Below, in pieces: positions 15,127 to 23,505 of a stretch of DNA of 31,065 bases. A model generated the notes under the pieces. It was not told the DNA's origin, made no database searches, and worked only from the letters and a program-made list of their open reading frames with translations. The first letter of the stretch is position 1; the number at the start of each line of letters is the position of its first letter. Source of the stretch: JAEUMW01 sp039807745 (lineage in GTDB: Bacteria; Pseudomonadota; Gammaproteobacteria; Burkholderiales; JAEUMW01). The stretch spans positions 1-31,065 of the forward strand of contig JBDHRV010000022.1 in assembly GCA_039807745.1 (NCBI GenBank), in the 5' to 3' direction. The position numbers were made by a program, and so were the translations under genes.

Positions 15127-15867
15127 TCAGCGCTGATGGGGCGGGGGAACGGCCTGCTCGCCGGCCGCGAGATCGATCGCCGCCGCGGCCGACACGCGCG
15201 ACATGCGCCGCGCCACGAGCTTGCCGATACCGATCACGAGCAGGGCACCCGCGACCGGAGCGACTTGGACGAGCCACGGCGCGTTGGCTGCGACCCAGTC
15301 GTGGACGATGACGTCGCTTGCAAACATGCTACCCGCGATCCAGCCCAGCAGGGCGCCGCCCGCGGTGATGATGATGGGGTAGCGCTCCATCAGCACCAGC
15401 ACGATCTTGCTCCCCCACACGATGATCGGCACGCTGATGAGCAGGCCGAGGACGATGAGAATCCTGCTGTCCTTGGCGGCTCCCGCGATCGCGATCACGT
15501 TGTCGAGACTCATCACGGCATCGGCGACGATGATCGTCTTGATGGCTCCCAGCAGGTGATCGGAAGCCTTGATGTCGTGTGCGCCATCCTGCTCCGGCAG
15601 CACCAGCTTGACCCCGATCCAGACGAGCAGCAGCGCACCGACGATCCTGAGGAAAGGGAATCTGAGCAGGGTGATGGCGAAGAAAATCAGCGCCACTCGC
15701 AGCGCGATGGCCCCGAACACGCCCCAGAAGATGCCCTGATTGCGCAGCCGCGGTGGCAGTCGCCGGCAGGCCAGCGCGATCACCACTGCGTTGTCTCCGC
15801 CGAGGAGAATGTCGATGGCGATGATCTGCAGCAACGCGACCCAGAACTGCGGGCTCGTGGGTTCCAT
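15127..15867 (-). CDS. TerC-family membrane protein (YjbE type)
   Basis: A 246-residue membrane protein with about seven helices. The family landmark is in helix 1 and the repeat half: IDILLGGDNAVVIALAC near the N-terminus, and ADAVMSLDNVIAIAGAA in the middle. Both hold the paired Asp-Asn motifs (GGDN and SLDN) that likely bind a metal ion. TerC proteins of this sort are linked to manganese export and to metal loading of secreted proteins; others appear in tellurite resistance clusters. No ter genes are nearby, so Mn handling is more likely. ATG at 15867 has no clear ribosome site. Upstream I see none of the stem elements of a yybP-ykoY manganese riboswitch, although only about 60 bp separate it from the fhs stop, on the same strand. 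Confidence 0.88.
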   Translation of the reverse strand: MEPTSPQFWVALLQIIAIDILLGGDNAVVIALACRRLPPRLRNQGIFWGVFGAIALRVALIFFAITLLRFPFLRIVGALLLVWIGVKLVLPEQDGAHDIKASDHLLGAIKTIIVADAVMSLDNVIAIAGAAKDSRILIVLGLLISVPIIVWGSKIVLVLMERYPIIITAGGALLGWIAGSMFASDVIVHDWVAANAPWLVQVAPVAGALLVIGIGKLVARRMSRVSAAAAIDLAAGEQAVPPPHQR

Positions 15868-15930
15868 GCGGCAGGCTACGCACCGATCTCATCGCGAGGC
15901 GCAGCAGTCATGGCGGGATTGCCCTGCGCT

Positions 15931-17604
15931 TCAGAACAACCCGACGACCTTGCCGTTCTCATCGATGTCGATCTTCTCCGCCGAGGGCACCTTCGGCAGG
16001 CCCGGCATGGTCATGATGTCGCCGCAGATCATCACGATGAACTCGGCGCCGGCGGCAAGTCGTACCTCCCGGATGTTGACCACATGGCCCGATGGCGCAC
16101 CGCGCATGCTGGCGTCGGTGGAAAACGAATACTGCGTCTTGGCAACGCATACGGGATAGCCGCCATAGCCGTCTTCCTGGAGCTTCTTGATCTGCGCCCT
16201 GACCTTGCCGTCGGCCGAGATGTCGGCGGCGCCATAGATCCTGGTCGCGATCGACTTCATCTTGTCCCACAGGCCAAGATTGTCGTCATACACGAAGCGG
16301 AAATCCGACGGCACGCGCTCTATGAGGTCGACGACGGTGCGAGCCAGATCCTCGGCGCCCTTCCCGCCTTCGGCCCAGTGCCTGGCGAGGACCACCGGGG
16401 CTTCGTGATGCGCCATCTTTCTGGCGAGGAGCTCGACCTCGGCTGGCGTATCGAAGGTGAAGTGATTGATCGCGACCACGCACGGCAGGCCGAAGTGGTT
16501 GCGCACGTTGTTCACGTGCCGCTCCAGATTCTCGATGCCTTTTTCCAGGGCCTGCAGGTTCTCGCGGTTGAGCTCCTTCAGATCCACGCCGCCGTGATAC
16601 TTGAGCGCGCGCACGGTGGCGACGATCACCACCGCAGACGGACGCAGCCCGGACTTGCGACACTTAATGTCGATGAACTTCTCCGCACCCAGGTCCGCGC
16701 CGAAGCCGGCCTCCGTCACGACGTAATCGGCAAGCTTGAGCGCCACCTTCGTTGCGATGACAGAATTGCAGCCGTGCGCGATGTTGGCGAACGGGCCGCC
16801 GTGAATGAAGGCCGGATTGTTCTCCAGCGTCTGCACGAGGTTGGGCTTGAGCGCATCCTTCAAGAGCACGGTCATGGCGCCATGCGCCTTGAGGTCGCGC
16901 GCGCGGACCGGCTTCTGGTCCCGGGTGTACCCGACCACGATGTTGCCCAGCCGCTCCTTCAGATCCTTGACCGAGGTCGCGAGGCAGAAGATCGCCATCA
17001 CCTCGGACGCGACCACGATGTCGAAGCCGTCCGCGCGCGGGTAGCCGTTCGCGGTGCCGCCGAGCGAGCAGACGATGTCGCGCAGCGCGCGGTCGTTCAT
17101 GTCCACCACGCGCTTCCACGCGATGCGACGCACATCGAGCCCGAGCTCGTTGCCGTGATGGATGTGGTTGTCGACCATCGCGGCGAGCAGGTTGTTGGCA
17201 AGCGCGATGGCGCCGAAGTCACCGGTGAAGTGGAGGTTGATGTCCTCCATCGGCACCACCTGCGCGTAGCCGCCGCCGGCGGCACCGCCCTTCATGCCGA
17301 ACACGGGACCGAGCGAAGGCTCGCGCAGGCAAATGACGGCGTTCTTGCCGATGCGGTTCAGCGCATCGCCGAGGCCGACGGTGGTGGTCGTCTTGCCCTC
17401 CCCGGCCGGCGTCGGGCTGATGGCCGTGACCAGGATCAGCTTGCCATCCGCTCGCCCGGTGAGCGAATCGACATAGTCCAGGGATACCTTCGCCTTGTAG
17501 TGCCCGTAGGGCTCGAGATGCCCCTCGTCGAGCCCGAGCCGCCCAGCAACCGTTGCGATGCGCTCGAGCTTCGTGTGCTGTGCGATTTCGATGTCGGATG
17601 GCAT
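15931..17604 (-). CDS. fhs: Formate-tetrahydrofolate ligase
   Basis: A cytoplasmic 557-residue enzyme, the normal length for the family. It joins formate to tetrahydrofolate using ATP, giving 10-formyl-THF. The P-loop TPAGEGKTTT (65-74) is intact. Other family blocks are LREPSLGPVFGMKGGAAGGG, INLHFTGDFGAI, NPAFIHGGPFANIAHGCNS, EAGFGADLGAEKFIDIKCR and MPGLPKVPSAEKIDID at the end. The open frame extends far upstream into the antisense of fdhA, but homologues begin at MPSDIEIAQ. ATG 17604 has GGAGGAG about nine bases before it. It follows fdhA by 116 bp on the same strand and is probably part of the sigma-54-driven formate operon. The pair lets the cell choose between oxidising formate and sending it to folate-linked C1 metabolism. 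Confidence 0.97.
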   Translation of the reverse strand: MPSDIEIAQHTKLERIATVAGRLGLDEGHLEPYGHYKAKVSLDYVDSLTGRADGKLILVTAISPTPAGEGKTTTTVGLGDALNRIGKNAVICLREPSLGPVFGMKGGAAGGGYAQVVPMEDINLHFTGDFGAIALANNLLAAMVDNHIHHGNELGLDVRRIAWKRVVDMNDRALRDIVCSLGGTANGYPRADGFDIVVASEVMAIFCLATSVKDLKERLGNIVVGYTRDQKPVRARDLKAHGAMTVLLKDALKPNLVQTLENNPAFIHGGPFANIAHGCNSVIATKVALKLADYVVTEAGFGADLGAEKFIDIKCRKSGLRPSAVVIVATVRALKYHGGVDLKELNRENLQALEKGIENLERHVNNVRNHFGLPCVVAINHFTFDTPAEVELLARKMAHHEAPVVLARHWAEGGKGAEDLARTVVDLIERVPSDFRFVYDDNLGLWDKMKSIATRIYGAADISADGKVRAQIKKLQEDGYGGYPVCVAKTQYSFSTDASMRGAPSGHVVNIREVRLAAGAEFIVMICGDIMTMPGLPKVPSAEKIDIDENGKVVGLF

Positions 17605-17670
17605 GTATCGGACTCCTCCGTTCGCTTGGTATGCTGCCCATCGCAGTAGTCTGCCGGGAGTCGGTGCACT

Positions 17671-17705
17671 CGACCCCGGGTCGTTGATCCGGTGCGAACC
17701 GGATC
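17671..17705 (-). other. Two tandem hairpins in the fdhA-fhs gap
   Basis: On the minus strand GATCCGGT-TCGC-ACCGGATC (17705-17686) is a perfect 8-bp stem with a 4-base loop. It is followed at once by CGACCCGGGGTCG (17683-17671), a perfect 6-bp palindromic stem. Neither is followed by a T tract. They lie 16 bases past the fdhA stop and about 67 bases before the fhs start. They could set the fhs level by mRNA processing or partial termination. Confidence 0.55.
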
Positions 17706-17720
17706 GCTGCCGATGCTCGC

Positions 17721-20540
17721 TCAGGTCACGGCGGACAGCAGTTGACCGCCGCCGTAGCTCGAAGTTGCGGCGAGCCGCCCGCCCTTCTTCACCTGCACCG
17801 CGCAGTACTTGAATTCCGGAATCTTGCCGAAGGGATCCAGTGCCGGATTGGTGAGCAGGTTCGCCGCCGCTTCGTAGTAGCAGAACGGGATGAACACCGC
17901 ACCGCGCGGCGTGCCTTCGTCGGCGCGCGCGTAGAGGGCGATGGCGCCGCGGCGCGAGGCCACCGTGACCACCGCACCCGGCTTGACACCGAGCGCATCG
18001 AGGTCGAGCGGATGCAACGAGGCGACGGGGTGCGGTTCGATGGCGTCGAGCACGCTCGCGCGGCGCGTCATCGCGCCGGTATGCCAGTGCTCGAGCTGGC
18101 GCCCGGTGATGAGCACCATCGGGTAGTCGTCGTCGGGGCGCTCCGCGGCTGGAATGATATCGGCGGGGACGAGGCGTGCCCGACCGGTCGCGGTGTGGAA
18201 ATGGTCCACGAACACTACCGGCTGACCAGGGTCGGTCTCGCTTTCGCAGGGATAGGTGACGGATCCCTCGCGTTCGAGGCGCTCCCACGTGATGCCCGTG
18301 ATCGAGGGCATCGCCTGGCGCATTTCCTCGAACACTTCCGCCACGCCGCTGTCCGGTCCCGCGTAGTGCCAGTCGAGCCCGAGTCGCCGCGCCATCTGCT
18401 GGATGATCCAGAGATCCTGGCGCGCCTCCCCAGGCAGATCGAGTGCCCGTCGCCCCAGCTGTACCATGCGGTCGGTATTGGTGACCGTCCCGGTCTTTTC
18501 CGGCCACGCCGAGGCGGGCAGAACCACGTCGGCGAGGTATGCGGTCTCGGTAAGGAAGATGTCCTGCACCACGAGCCAGTCGAGCTCGGCGAGTGCCTCG
18601 CGCGCGTGGTTCAAGTCCGGATCGGACATCGCCGGGTTCTCGCCCATGATGTACATGCCGCGGATGCGCCCCTCGTGGATGGCGTCCATGATCTCCACCA
18701 CGGTGAGGCCTGGCTTCGGATCGAGATGCGTCACGCCCCAGAGCTGCTCGAATTTCGCCCGGATCTCGTCGTCGTCGACGCGCTGGTAATCGGGGTAGAC
18801 CATCGGGATCAGGCCGGCGTCCGACGCACCTTGAACGTTGTTCTGTCCACGCAGGGGATGCAGCCCGGTGCCGGGTCTGCCGACCTGCCCGGTGATCATG
18901 GTGAGCGCGATCAGGCAGCGGGCGTTGTCGGTGCCATGCACGTGCTGCGAGACGCCCATGCCCCACAGAATCATCGATCCCTTCGAGGTCGCGAAGAGCC
19001 GCGCCACCTCCTTGATCGTTTCAGCGGGAATGCCGCACAGCGGTGCCATGGCCTCGGGACTGTAACCCTCGACGTTCGCCTTGATCTCGTCGAAACCCAG
19101 CGTCCGGCTGTTGACGAAATCCTCGTTCACCAAGCCCTCATGGACGATGGTGTGCATCATCGCGTTGAGCAGGGCGACGTCGGTGTCGGCGTTGAACTGC
19201 AGGACATGTGTCGCATAGCGGGCGATCTCGGTCCGGCGGGGATCGGCGACGATGAGCTTCGTGCCGTTTGCGACCGCGTTCTTGATCCAGGTCGCGGCGA
19301 CCGGATGATTGACGGTCGGGTTGGCGCCGATGATCAGGATCACATCCGCCAGCATCACATCCATGACCGGATTCGATACCGCGCCGGAGCCGAGTCCCTC
19401 GAGCAGCGCCGCCACCGACGAGGCGTGGCAGAGTCGCGTGCAGTGGTCCACGTTGTTGTTGCCGAAGCCGGTGCGCACCAGCTTCTGGAAGAGATACGCG
19501 CACTCGTTGCTGCCCTTCGCCGAGCCGAAACCTGCCAGCGCGCCCGCACCCAGCTGCTCGCGCAGCGTCTTCAACTTGCCCGCGGCCAGATCGAGCGCTT
19601 CCTCCCACGTCGCTTCGCGGAACACATCGCGAATCTGTTCCGGATCCATCTTGAAGTCCGCGGACTTCTCGACTCCCTCCCGTCGCACCAGCGGCTTGGT
19701 CAACCGCTGCCGGTGGTGCACGTAGTCGAAGCCATAGCGGCCCTTGACGCACAGGCGGCCGCGGTTCGCCGGTCCGTCTCTGCCCTCGACGTACAGGATC
19801 TCGTTGTCCTTGACGAAATAGGTGAGCTGACAGCCGACCCCGCAATACGGGCATACCGAGTCGACGACCTTGTCCGGCACCTGCAGCCCGACGCCACGGG
19901 CCGGCATCAGCGCGCCGGTGGGGCAGGCCTGGACGCACTCGCCGCAGGCGACACAAGTGCTCGCCCCCATGGGATCGTCGAGGTCGAAGACGATTTTCGA
20001 ATGGTCGCCGCGCCAGGCGTAGCCGATGACGTCGTTCATCTGAAGCTCGCGGCAGGCGCGAACGCAGCGTGTGCACTGGATGCACGCATCGAGGTTGACC
20101 GCCATCGCCGGATGCGAGAGATCCGCGGCAACGCGCGGCCGCGGCGCGAAGCGCGGCTTGCCGAGGTCGAACTTCTCCGCCCAGTGATTCAGCTCCGAGT
20201 GCAGCGTGAACTGCTCCTCGGGCATGTCGGAGAGCAGCAACTCGAGCACGATCCTCTGCGCGTTGAGCGCGCGCCCGCTGTCGGTCGAAACCTCCATGCC
20301 CGGACGTGGAAAACGGGCGCAGGACGGGGCCAGCGTACGCTCGCCCTTGATCTCGACCATGCACGCGCGGCAGTTGCCATCGGGTCGCATGCCGTCCGTG
20401 TAGCAAAGACGCGGGATCTCGATCCCGTGCCGCTGCGCCGTGACGAGGATGGTCTCGTCCGCGCGACCGACCAGAGACTGGCCGTTGATGACGAACTCGA
20501 CCGGCAAGGCGGCGATCTCGGATTGGCTGGTTGCTGTCAT
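17721..20540 (-). CDS. fdhA: NAD-dependent formate dehydrogenase, Mo/W-bis-MGD alpha subunit
   Basis: The 939-residue catalytic subunit oxidises formate to CO2. In order: [2Fe-2S] domain (C46, C57, C60, C74); two [4Fe-4S] clusters (C153/156/159/163 and C196/199/202/206); the cluster beside the cofactor (C230, C233, C237, C264); then the molybdopterin domain with catalytic C371-H372 in HCTRLCHAS; and a C-terminal cofactor-binding domain (YPMVLITGRQLEHWHTGAMTRR). The active site uses Cys, not selenocysteine. Between C74 and C153 there is no cysteine, so the His-Cys3 cluster of the NuoG-like Fds subunit is lost. A GTG at 20585 is open, but ATG 20540 has GGAG nine bases before it and starts the conserved region. 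It follows fdhB by 37 bp. Electrons pass to the FdhB subunit and NAD+. The form is like Methylobacterium FDH1. Confidence 0.95.
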   Translation of the reverse strand: MTATSQSEIAALPVEFVINGQSLVGRADETILVTAQRHGIEIPRLCYTDGMRPDGNCRACMVEIKGERTLAPSCARFPRPGMEVSTDSGRALNAQRIVLELLLSDMPEEQFTLHSELNHWAEKFDLGKPRFAPRPRVAADLSHPAMAVNLDACIQCTRCVRACRELQMNDVIGYAWRGDHSKIVFDLDDPMGASTCVACGECVQACPTGALMPARGVGLQVPDKVVDSVCPYCGVGCQLTYFVKDNEILYVEGRDGPANRGRLCVKGRYGFDYVHHRQRLTKPLVRREGVEKSADFKMDPEQIRDVFREATWEEALDLAAGKLKTLREQLGAGALAGFGSAKGSNECAYLFQKLVRTGFGNNNVDHCTRLCHASSVAALLEGLGSGAVSNPVMDVMLADVILIIGANPTVNHPVAATWIKNAVANGTKLIVADPRRTEIARYATHVLQFNADTDVALLNAMMHTIVHEGLVNEDFVNSRTLGFDEIKANVEGYSPEAMAPLCGIPAETIKEVARLFATSKGSMILWGMGVSQHVHGTDNARCLIALTMITGQVGRPGTGLHPLRGQNNVQGASDAGLIPMVYPDYQRVDDDEIRAKFEQLWGVTHLDPKPGLTVVEIMDAIHEGRIRGMYIMGENPAMSDPDLNHAREALAELDWLVVQDIFLTETAYLADVVLPASAWPEKTGTVTNTDRMVQLGRRALDLPGEARQDLWIIQQMARRLGLDWHYAGPDSGVAEVFEEMRQAMPSITGITWERLEREGSVTYPCESETDPGQPVVFVDHFHTATGRARLVPADIIPAAERPDDDYPMVLITGRQLEHWHTGAMTRRASVLDAIEPHPVASLHPLDLDALGVKPGAVVTVASRRGAIALYARADEGTPRGAVFIPFCYYEAAANLLTNPALDPFGKIPEFKYCAVQVKKGGRLAATSSYGGGQLLSAVT

Positions 20541-20577
20541 GCGCAAAGGCTCCGTGGTGTTCTCATGCGCTGCCGCA

Positions 20578-22350
20578 TCACGCACCGTGCAGCTCGTGGC
20601 CGAAGTACTTCAGCACCGACAGCAGCGGATTCGGCGCCGCCTGCCCGAGCCCGCAGATCGACGCATCCATCATCGCCTCGGCGAGCTGGGTCAGCAGCGG
20701 TTGGTCCCATTCCGCCTGCTCCATGAGTGCGAGCGCCTTGGCGGTGCCGACACGGCAGGGCGTGCACTGGCCGCAGGATTCGTCCTTGAAGAAGCGCATG
20801 ACATTGCGCGCCGCATCCACCGCCCGGTCGTGGTCCGAGAGCACGATGATCGCCGCCGAACCGATGAAACAGCCGTAGGGCTGCAGCGTGTCGAAGTCGA
20901 GCGGCAGGTTGCCGAGCGAGGCGGGCAGGATGCCGCCCGAAGCGCCACCAGGCAGATAGCCGTAGAAGGTATGGCCGTCGAGCATGCCGCCGCAGTATTC
21001 GTCGATCAGGTCCTGCACCGAGATGCCGGCCGGCGCCAGATGGACGCCGGGCTTCTGCACCCGCCCGCTCACGGAGAACGAGCGCAGACCCTGGCGACCG
21101 TTGCGGCCGAAGCTCGCGAACCACTCCGCGCCGCGCTCGAGCACGTCGCGCACCCAGTACAGGGTCTCCATGTTCTGCTCGAGCGTCGGGCGCCCGAACA
21201 GCCCGATCTGCGCCAGGTACGGCGGGCGCAGCCGCGGCATGCCGCGCTTGCCTTCGATGGATTCGATCATCGCGGACTCTTCACCGCAGATGTACGCTCC
21301 GGCACCGCGGCGCAGATGGATCGGCGGCAGCGCGCACGGCGGATCGGCCTGCAGGCGCGCGATCTCGCGTTCCAGGATGTCGCGGCAACCGTGGTATTCG
21401 TCGCGCAGATAGACATAGCACGCAGCGGCTTCGACGGCCCAGGCGCCGATCAGCATGCCTTCCAGAAGGCGGTGGGGATCGCGCTCGAGATAGGTGCGGT
21501 CCTTGAAGGTGCCCGGCTCGCCCTCGTCGATGTTGACGGCGACCAGCTTGGGCTGCGGTTCTCCGCGCACGATGCGCCATTTGCGGCCGGTCGGGAAGCC
21601 CGCACCGCCGAGGCCGCGCAGCCCCGAGTGCTCCATGCGGCCGATGATCTCCTCGGGGTCGCGCTTGCCGGCGAGGCACTCGGCGATGATCCGGTAGCCG
21701 CCGCCTTGCCGATAGGCGTCGTAGTCGACATAGGCCGGGCTCACGGCGCGCCGGTCGCTCGGCGTATGCTCGGGCGCCGCGAAGTCGGCAGGCTTGAACA
21801 TCCCGTGCCCGCTCGCCTCGGGATGTTTCAGGTCGCGCTTTTCGACCAGCTCGCCCACGCGATCGACTGTCGCACAGGCGACCGGGTGCTGCCCCACGAC
21901 GGCCGCGGGCGCCTGCTCACAGCGCCCGATGCACGGCGCCGGGATGACACGCACGCCCGGCCCGAGAACAGCCTTGAGGTTCGCCAGAAGCGCGTCGCCG
22001 CCGGCAAGCTGGCAGGACAGGGAATCGCAGACCCGCACCGTCACGGCGGGCGGCGCGTCGCCATCCTTGATCACGTCGAAATGATGGTAGAACGTCGCAA
22101 CCTCGAAGACCTCGGTCATCGCGAGATTCATCTCGCTGGCGAGCGCTACGACATGCGCAGCCGAGATGTGGCCGCAGTGGTCCTGGATCCGGTGCAGGTA
22201 CTCGATCAGCAGGTCGCGCTGCCGGGGTTCGCCGCGCAGCAGGGCGCGCACATTTTCCAGCGCATTCTGATCGACCACCCGTCCCTTGAGCGACGCACGC
22301 GCCTTGCGGGTCTGGCGTGCGCCGACCGCTGTGATGTTCTTGAACTCCAT
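20578..22350 (-). CDS. fdhB: NAD-dependent formate dehydrogenase beta subunit, NuoE-NuoF fusion
   Basis: A 590-residue diaphorase subunit. Residues ~25-165 are NuoE-like, with a thioredoxin-type [2Fe-2S] site formed by C108, C113, C140 and C144. Residues ~215-590 are NuoF-like: SGLRGLGGAGFPTGRKW for FMN, EGEPGTFKDRTYLERDP and GAGAYICGEESAMIESIEGKRG for FMN/NADH, and the [4Fe-4S] motif ESCGQCTPCRVGT plus a later CGLG. In most Fds enzymes these are two genes (fdsG, fdsB); here they are one, as in Methylobacterium FDH1. A GTG at 22371 is open, but its codons form the ribosome site GGAGGAAGGA for ATG 22350, so I use 22350. It is the first gene after a sigma-54 promoter and takes electrons from FdhA to reduce NAD+. 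No fdhD or fdsD-type maturation gene is in the window. Confidence 0.95.
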   Translation of the reverse strand: MEFKNITAVGARQTRKARASLKGRVVDQNALENVRALLRGEPRQRDLLIEYLHRIQDHCGHISAAHVVALASEMNLAMTEVFEVATFYHHFDVIKDGDAPPAVTVRVCDSLSCQLAGGDALLANLKAVLGPGVRVIPAPCIGRCEQAPAAVVGQHPVACATVDRVGELVEKRDLKHPEASGHGMFKPADFAAPEHTPSDRRAVSPAYVDYDAYRQGGGYRIIAECLAGKRDPEEIIGRMEHSGLRGLGGAGFPTGRKWRIVRGEPQPKLVAVNIDEGEPGTFKDRTYLERDPHRLLEGMLIGAWAVEAAACYVYLRDEYHGCRDILEREIARLQADPPCALPPIHLRRGAGAYICGEESAMIESIEGKRGMPRLRPPYLAQIGLFGRPTLEQNMETLYWVRDVLERGAEWFASFGRNGRQGLRSFSVSGRVQKPGVHLAPAGISVQDLIDEYCGGMLDGHTFYGYLPGGASGGILPASLGNLPLDFDTLQPYGCFIGSAAIIVLSDHDRAVDAARNVMRFFKDESCGQCTPCRVGTAKALALMEQAEWDQPLLTQLAEAMMDASICGLGQAAPNPLLSVLKYFGHELHGA

Positions 22351-22445
22351 CGACTGTTGTCCTTCCTCCACGGGGTTGCGGCCTGCTTTGGACCGAATCT
22401 CCCGTTACCACCCTGAACCCCGAACGCAAAACCTACGGCCCGAGC

Positions 22446-22460
22446 GCAACTTCAGTGCCA
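22446..22460 (-). promoter_or_regulatory. Sigma-54 (RpoN) promoter of the fdhB-fdhA-(fhs) operon
   Basis: On the minus strand TGGCACTGAAGTTGC again matches TGGCAC-N5-TTGC at every fixed base, with GG and GC ten bases apart. Transcription should begin near 22434, about 84 bases before the fdhB ATG. It lies in the non-coding gap between the sucD terminator and fdhB, in the right direction, with repeated sequences at activator distance. Confidence 0.85.
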
Positions 22461-22531
22461 CCCACAAGGCCCAGCCAACGTATTGATTTCTCTTGCACAA
22501 AGCAAGCGACCGGAGCACCGCCCGCGGAACA

Positions 22532-22558
22532 GACTGTCCTGCCTGCGAACGACTGTCC
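22532..22558 (-). repeat. Two direct repeats upstream of the fdh sigma-54 promoter, likely activator sites
   Basis: GGACAGTC occurs twice on the minus strand, at 22558-22551 and 22539-22532, 19 bp apart start to start, so nearly two helix turns. The proximal copy extends into a partial palindrome around ACAGACTGT. They lie about 72 to 98 bp upstream of the -24 element, the normal place for a sigma-54 enhancer-binding protein. The regulator is not in the window; a formate or carboxylate sensor is a guess. Confidence 0.5.
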
Positions 22559-22570
22559 CCCAGGATGAAC

Positions 22571-22595
22571 AGCGGCCGCGGGTCTCGCGGCCGCT
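22571..22595 (-). terminator. Probable terminator after sucD
   Basis: A perfect 10-bp GC stem, AGCGGCCGCG with CGCGGCCGCT, has a 5-base loop. It lies 19 bases past the sucD stop. The T run after it is poor (GTTCATCCTG), so it may work as a weak or Rho-aided terminator, or as a 3'-end stabiliser that separates sucCD from the fdh operon. Confidence 0.6.
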
Positions 22596-22614
22596 GCCTC
22601 GAACAGGATCGAAC

Positions 22615-23493
22615 TTACTTCAGCAGCGACTTCAGGGTGGATCCCATCTCCGCCGGATTGCGGGTGGTCTTGATACCGGCTTCCTCCATCGCCGCCAGCT
22701 TCTCTGCCGCGGTACCCTTGCCACCGGAGATGATCGCGCCCGCGTGCCCCATCCGCTTGCCCGCCGGCGCGGTCACCCCCGCAATGAATCCGACCACGGG
22801 TTTGGTCATATGTTTCTTCACCCAGCGGGCGGCGTCCTCCTCGTCGGAGCCGCCGATCTCGCCGATCATCACCACGGCATCGGTCTCGGGGTCGTCGTTG
22901 AAGAGGCGCAGGAGGTCGAGATGCTTCAACCCGTTCACCGGGTCGCCACCGAGGCCGACGGCGCTCGATTGTCCGAGCCCGAGGTCGGTCAACTGCGCGA
23001 CCGCCTCGTAGGTCAGCGTGCCGGAGCGCGACACCACCCCGATGCGGCCCTTCTTGTGGATGTGGCCCGGCATGATGCCGATCTTGATCTCGTCCGGGGT
23101 GATGATGCCGGGGCAGTTCGGTCCGAGCAGCAGCGTCTTCCGGCCCCGCATGCGGTGGCGCGTGCGAATCATGTCGCGCACGGGCACCCCTTCGGTGATG
23201 CACACCACGAGGTCGAGGTCGGCGTTGACCGCCTCGTCGATGGCGGCCGCCGCGAACGGCGGCGGCACGTAGATCACGCTGACGTTCGCGCCGGTGGCCT
23301 CCTTCGCCTCCTTCACCGTGGCGAAGATCGGGATGCCCTCGAAGTCCTCGCCCGCCTTTTTCGGATTCACACCCGCCACGAAGCAGTTCTTGCCGTTGGC
23401 GTAGTCGCGGCACATGCGCGTGTGAAACTGCCCGGTCTTGCCGGTGATCCCCTGAGTGATCACCTTCGTGTTCTTGTTGATCAGAATGCTCAT
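22615..23493 (-). CDS. sucD: Succinyl-CoA synthetase alpha subunit
   Basis: A 292-residue subunit of the TCA-cycle enzyme that makes ATP or GTP from succinyl-CoA. Residues 1-125 are the CoA-binding Rossmann domain (TQGITGKTGQFHT), then GPNCPGIITPDE and SRSGTLTYE. The phosphohistidine is H250 in MGHAGAII, followed by GGKGTAAEKLAAM. Length and motifs match E. coli SucD. GAGAGG precedes the ATG. It starts 12 bp after sucC, the standard pair. Malate-CoA ligase (MtkB) of serine-cycle methylotrophs is related and would fit the C1 genes nearby. The sequence looks like ordinary betaproteobacterial SucD, and no serine-cycle gene is adjacent, so I favour SucD. Confidence 0.95.
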   Translation of the reverse strand: MSILINKNTKVITQGITGKTGQFHTRMCRDYANGKNCFVAGVNPKKAGEDFEGIPIFATVKEAKEATGANVSVIYVPPPFAAAAIDEAVNADLDLVVCITEGVPVRDMIRTRHRMRGRKTLLLGPNCPGIITPDEIKIGIMPGHIHKKGRIGVVSRSGTLTYEAVAQLTDLGLGQSSAVGLGGDPVNGLKHLDLLRLFNDDPETDAVVMIGEIGGSDEEDAARWVKKHMTKPVVGFIAGVTAPAGKRMGHAGAIISGGKGTAAEKLAAMEEAGIKTTRNPAEMGSTLKSLLK

Positions 23494-23505
23494 GCTCGCC
23501 TCTCC

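Noticed and set aside
15868..15930. A manganese (yybP-ykoY) riboswitch before the terC-like gene
   Set aside because: Only about 60 bases are free and the conserved stems were not seen.
14953..17649. An 898-codon open frame on the plus strand
   Set aside because: It is antisense to usp, terC and fhs, has an Arg/His/Asp-rich composition typical of GC-rich shadow frames, and shows no domain. The minus-strand genes are clear.
17605..18966. N-terminal extension of the fhs frame by about 454 codons
   Set aside because: Only the part from 17604 matches formate-THF ligase. The upstream part runs through fdhA in a different frame and a ribosome site lies before ATG 17604.
17742..20726. A 994-codon open frame on the plus strand
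   Set aside because: It lies opposite fdhA and the end of fdhB. Its codons mirror the high-GC third positions of fdhA. No recognisable family.
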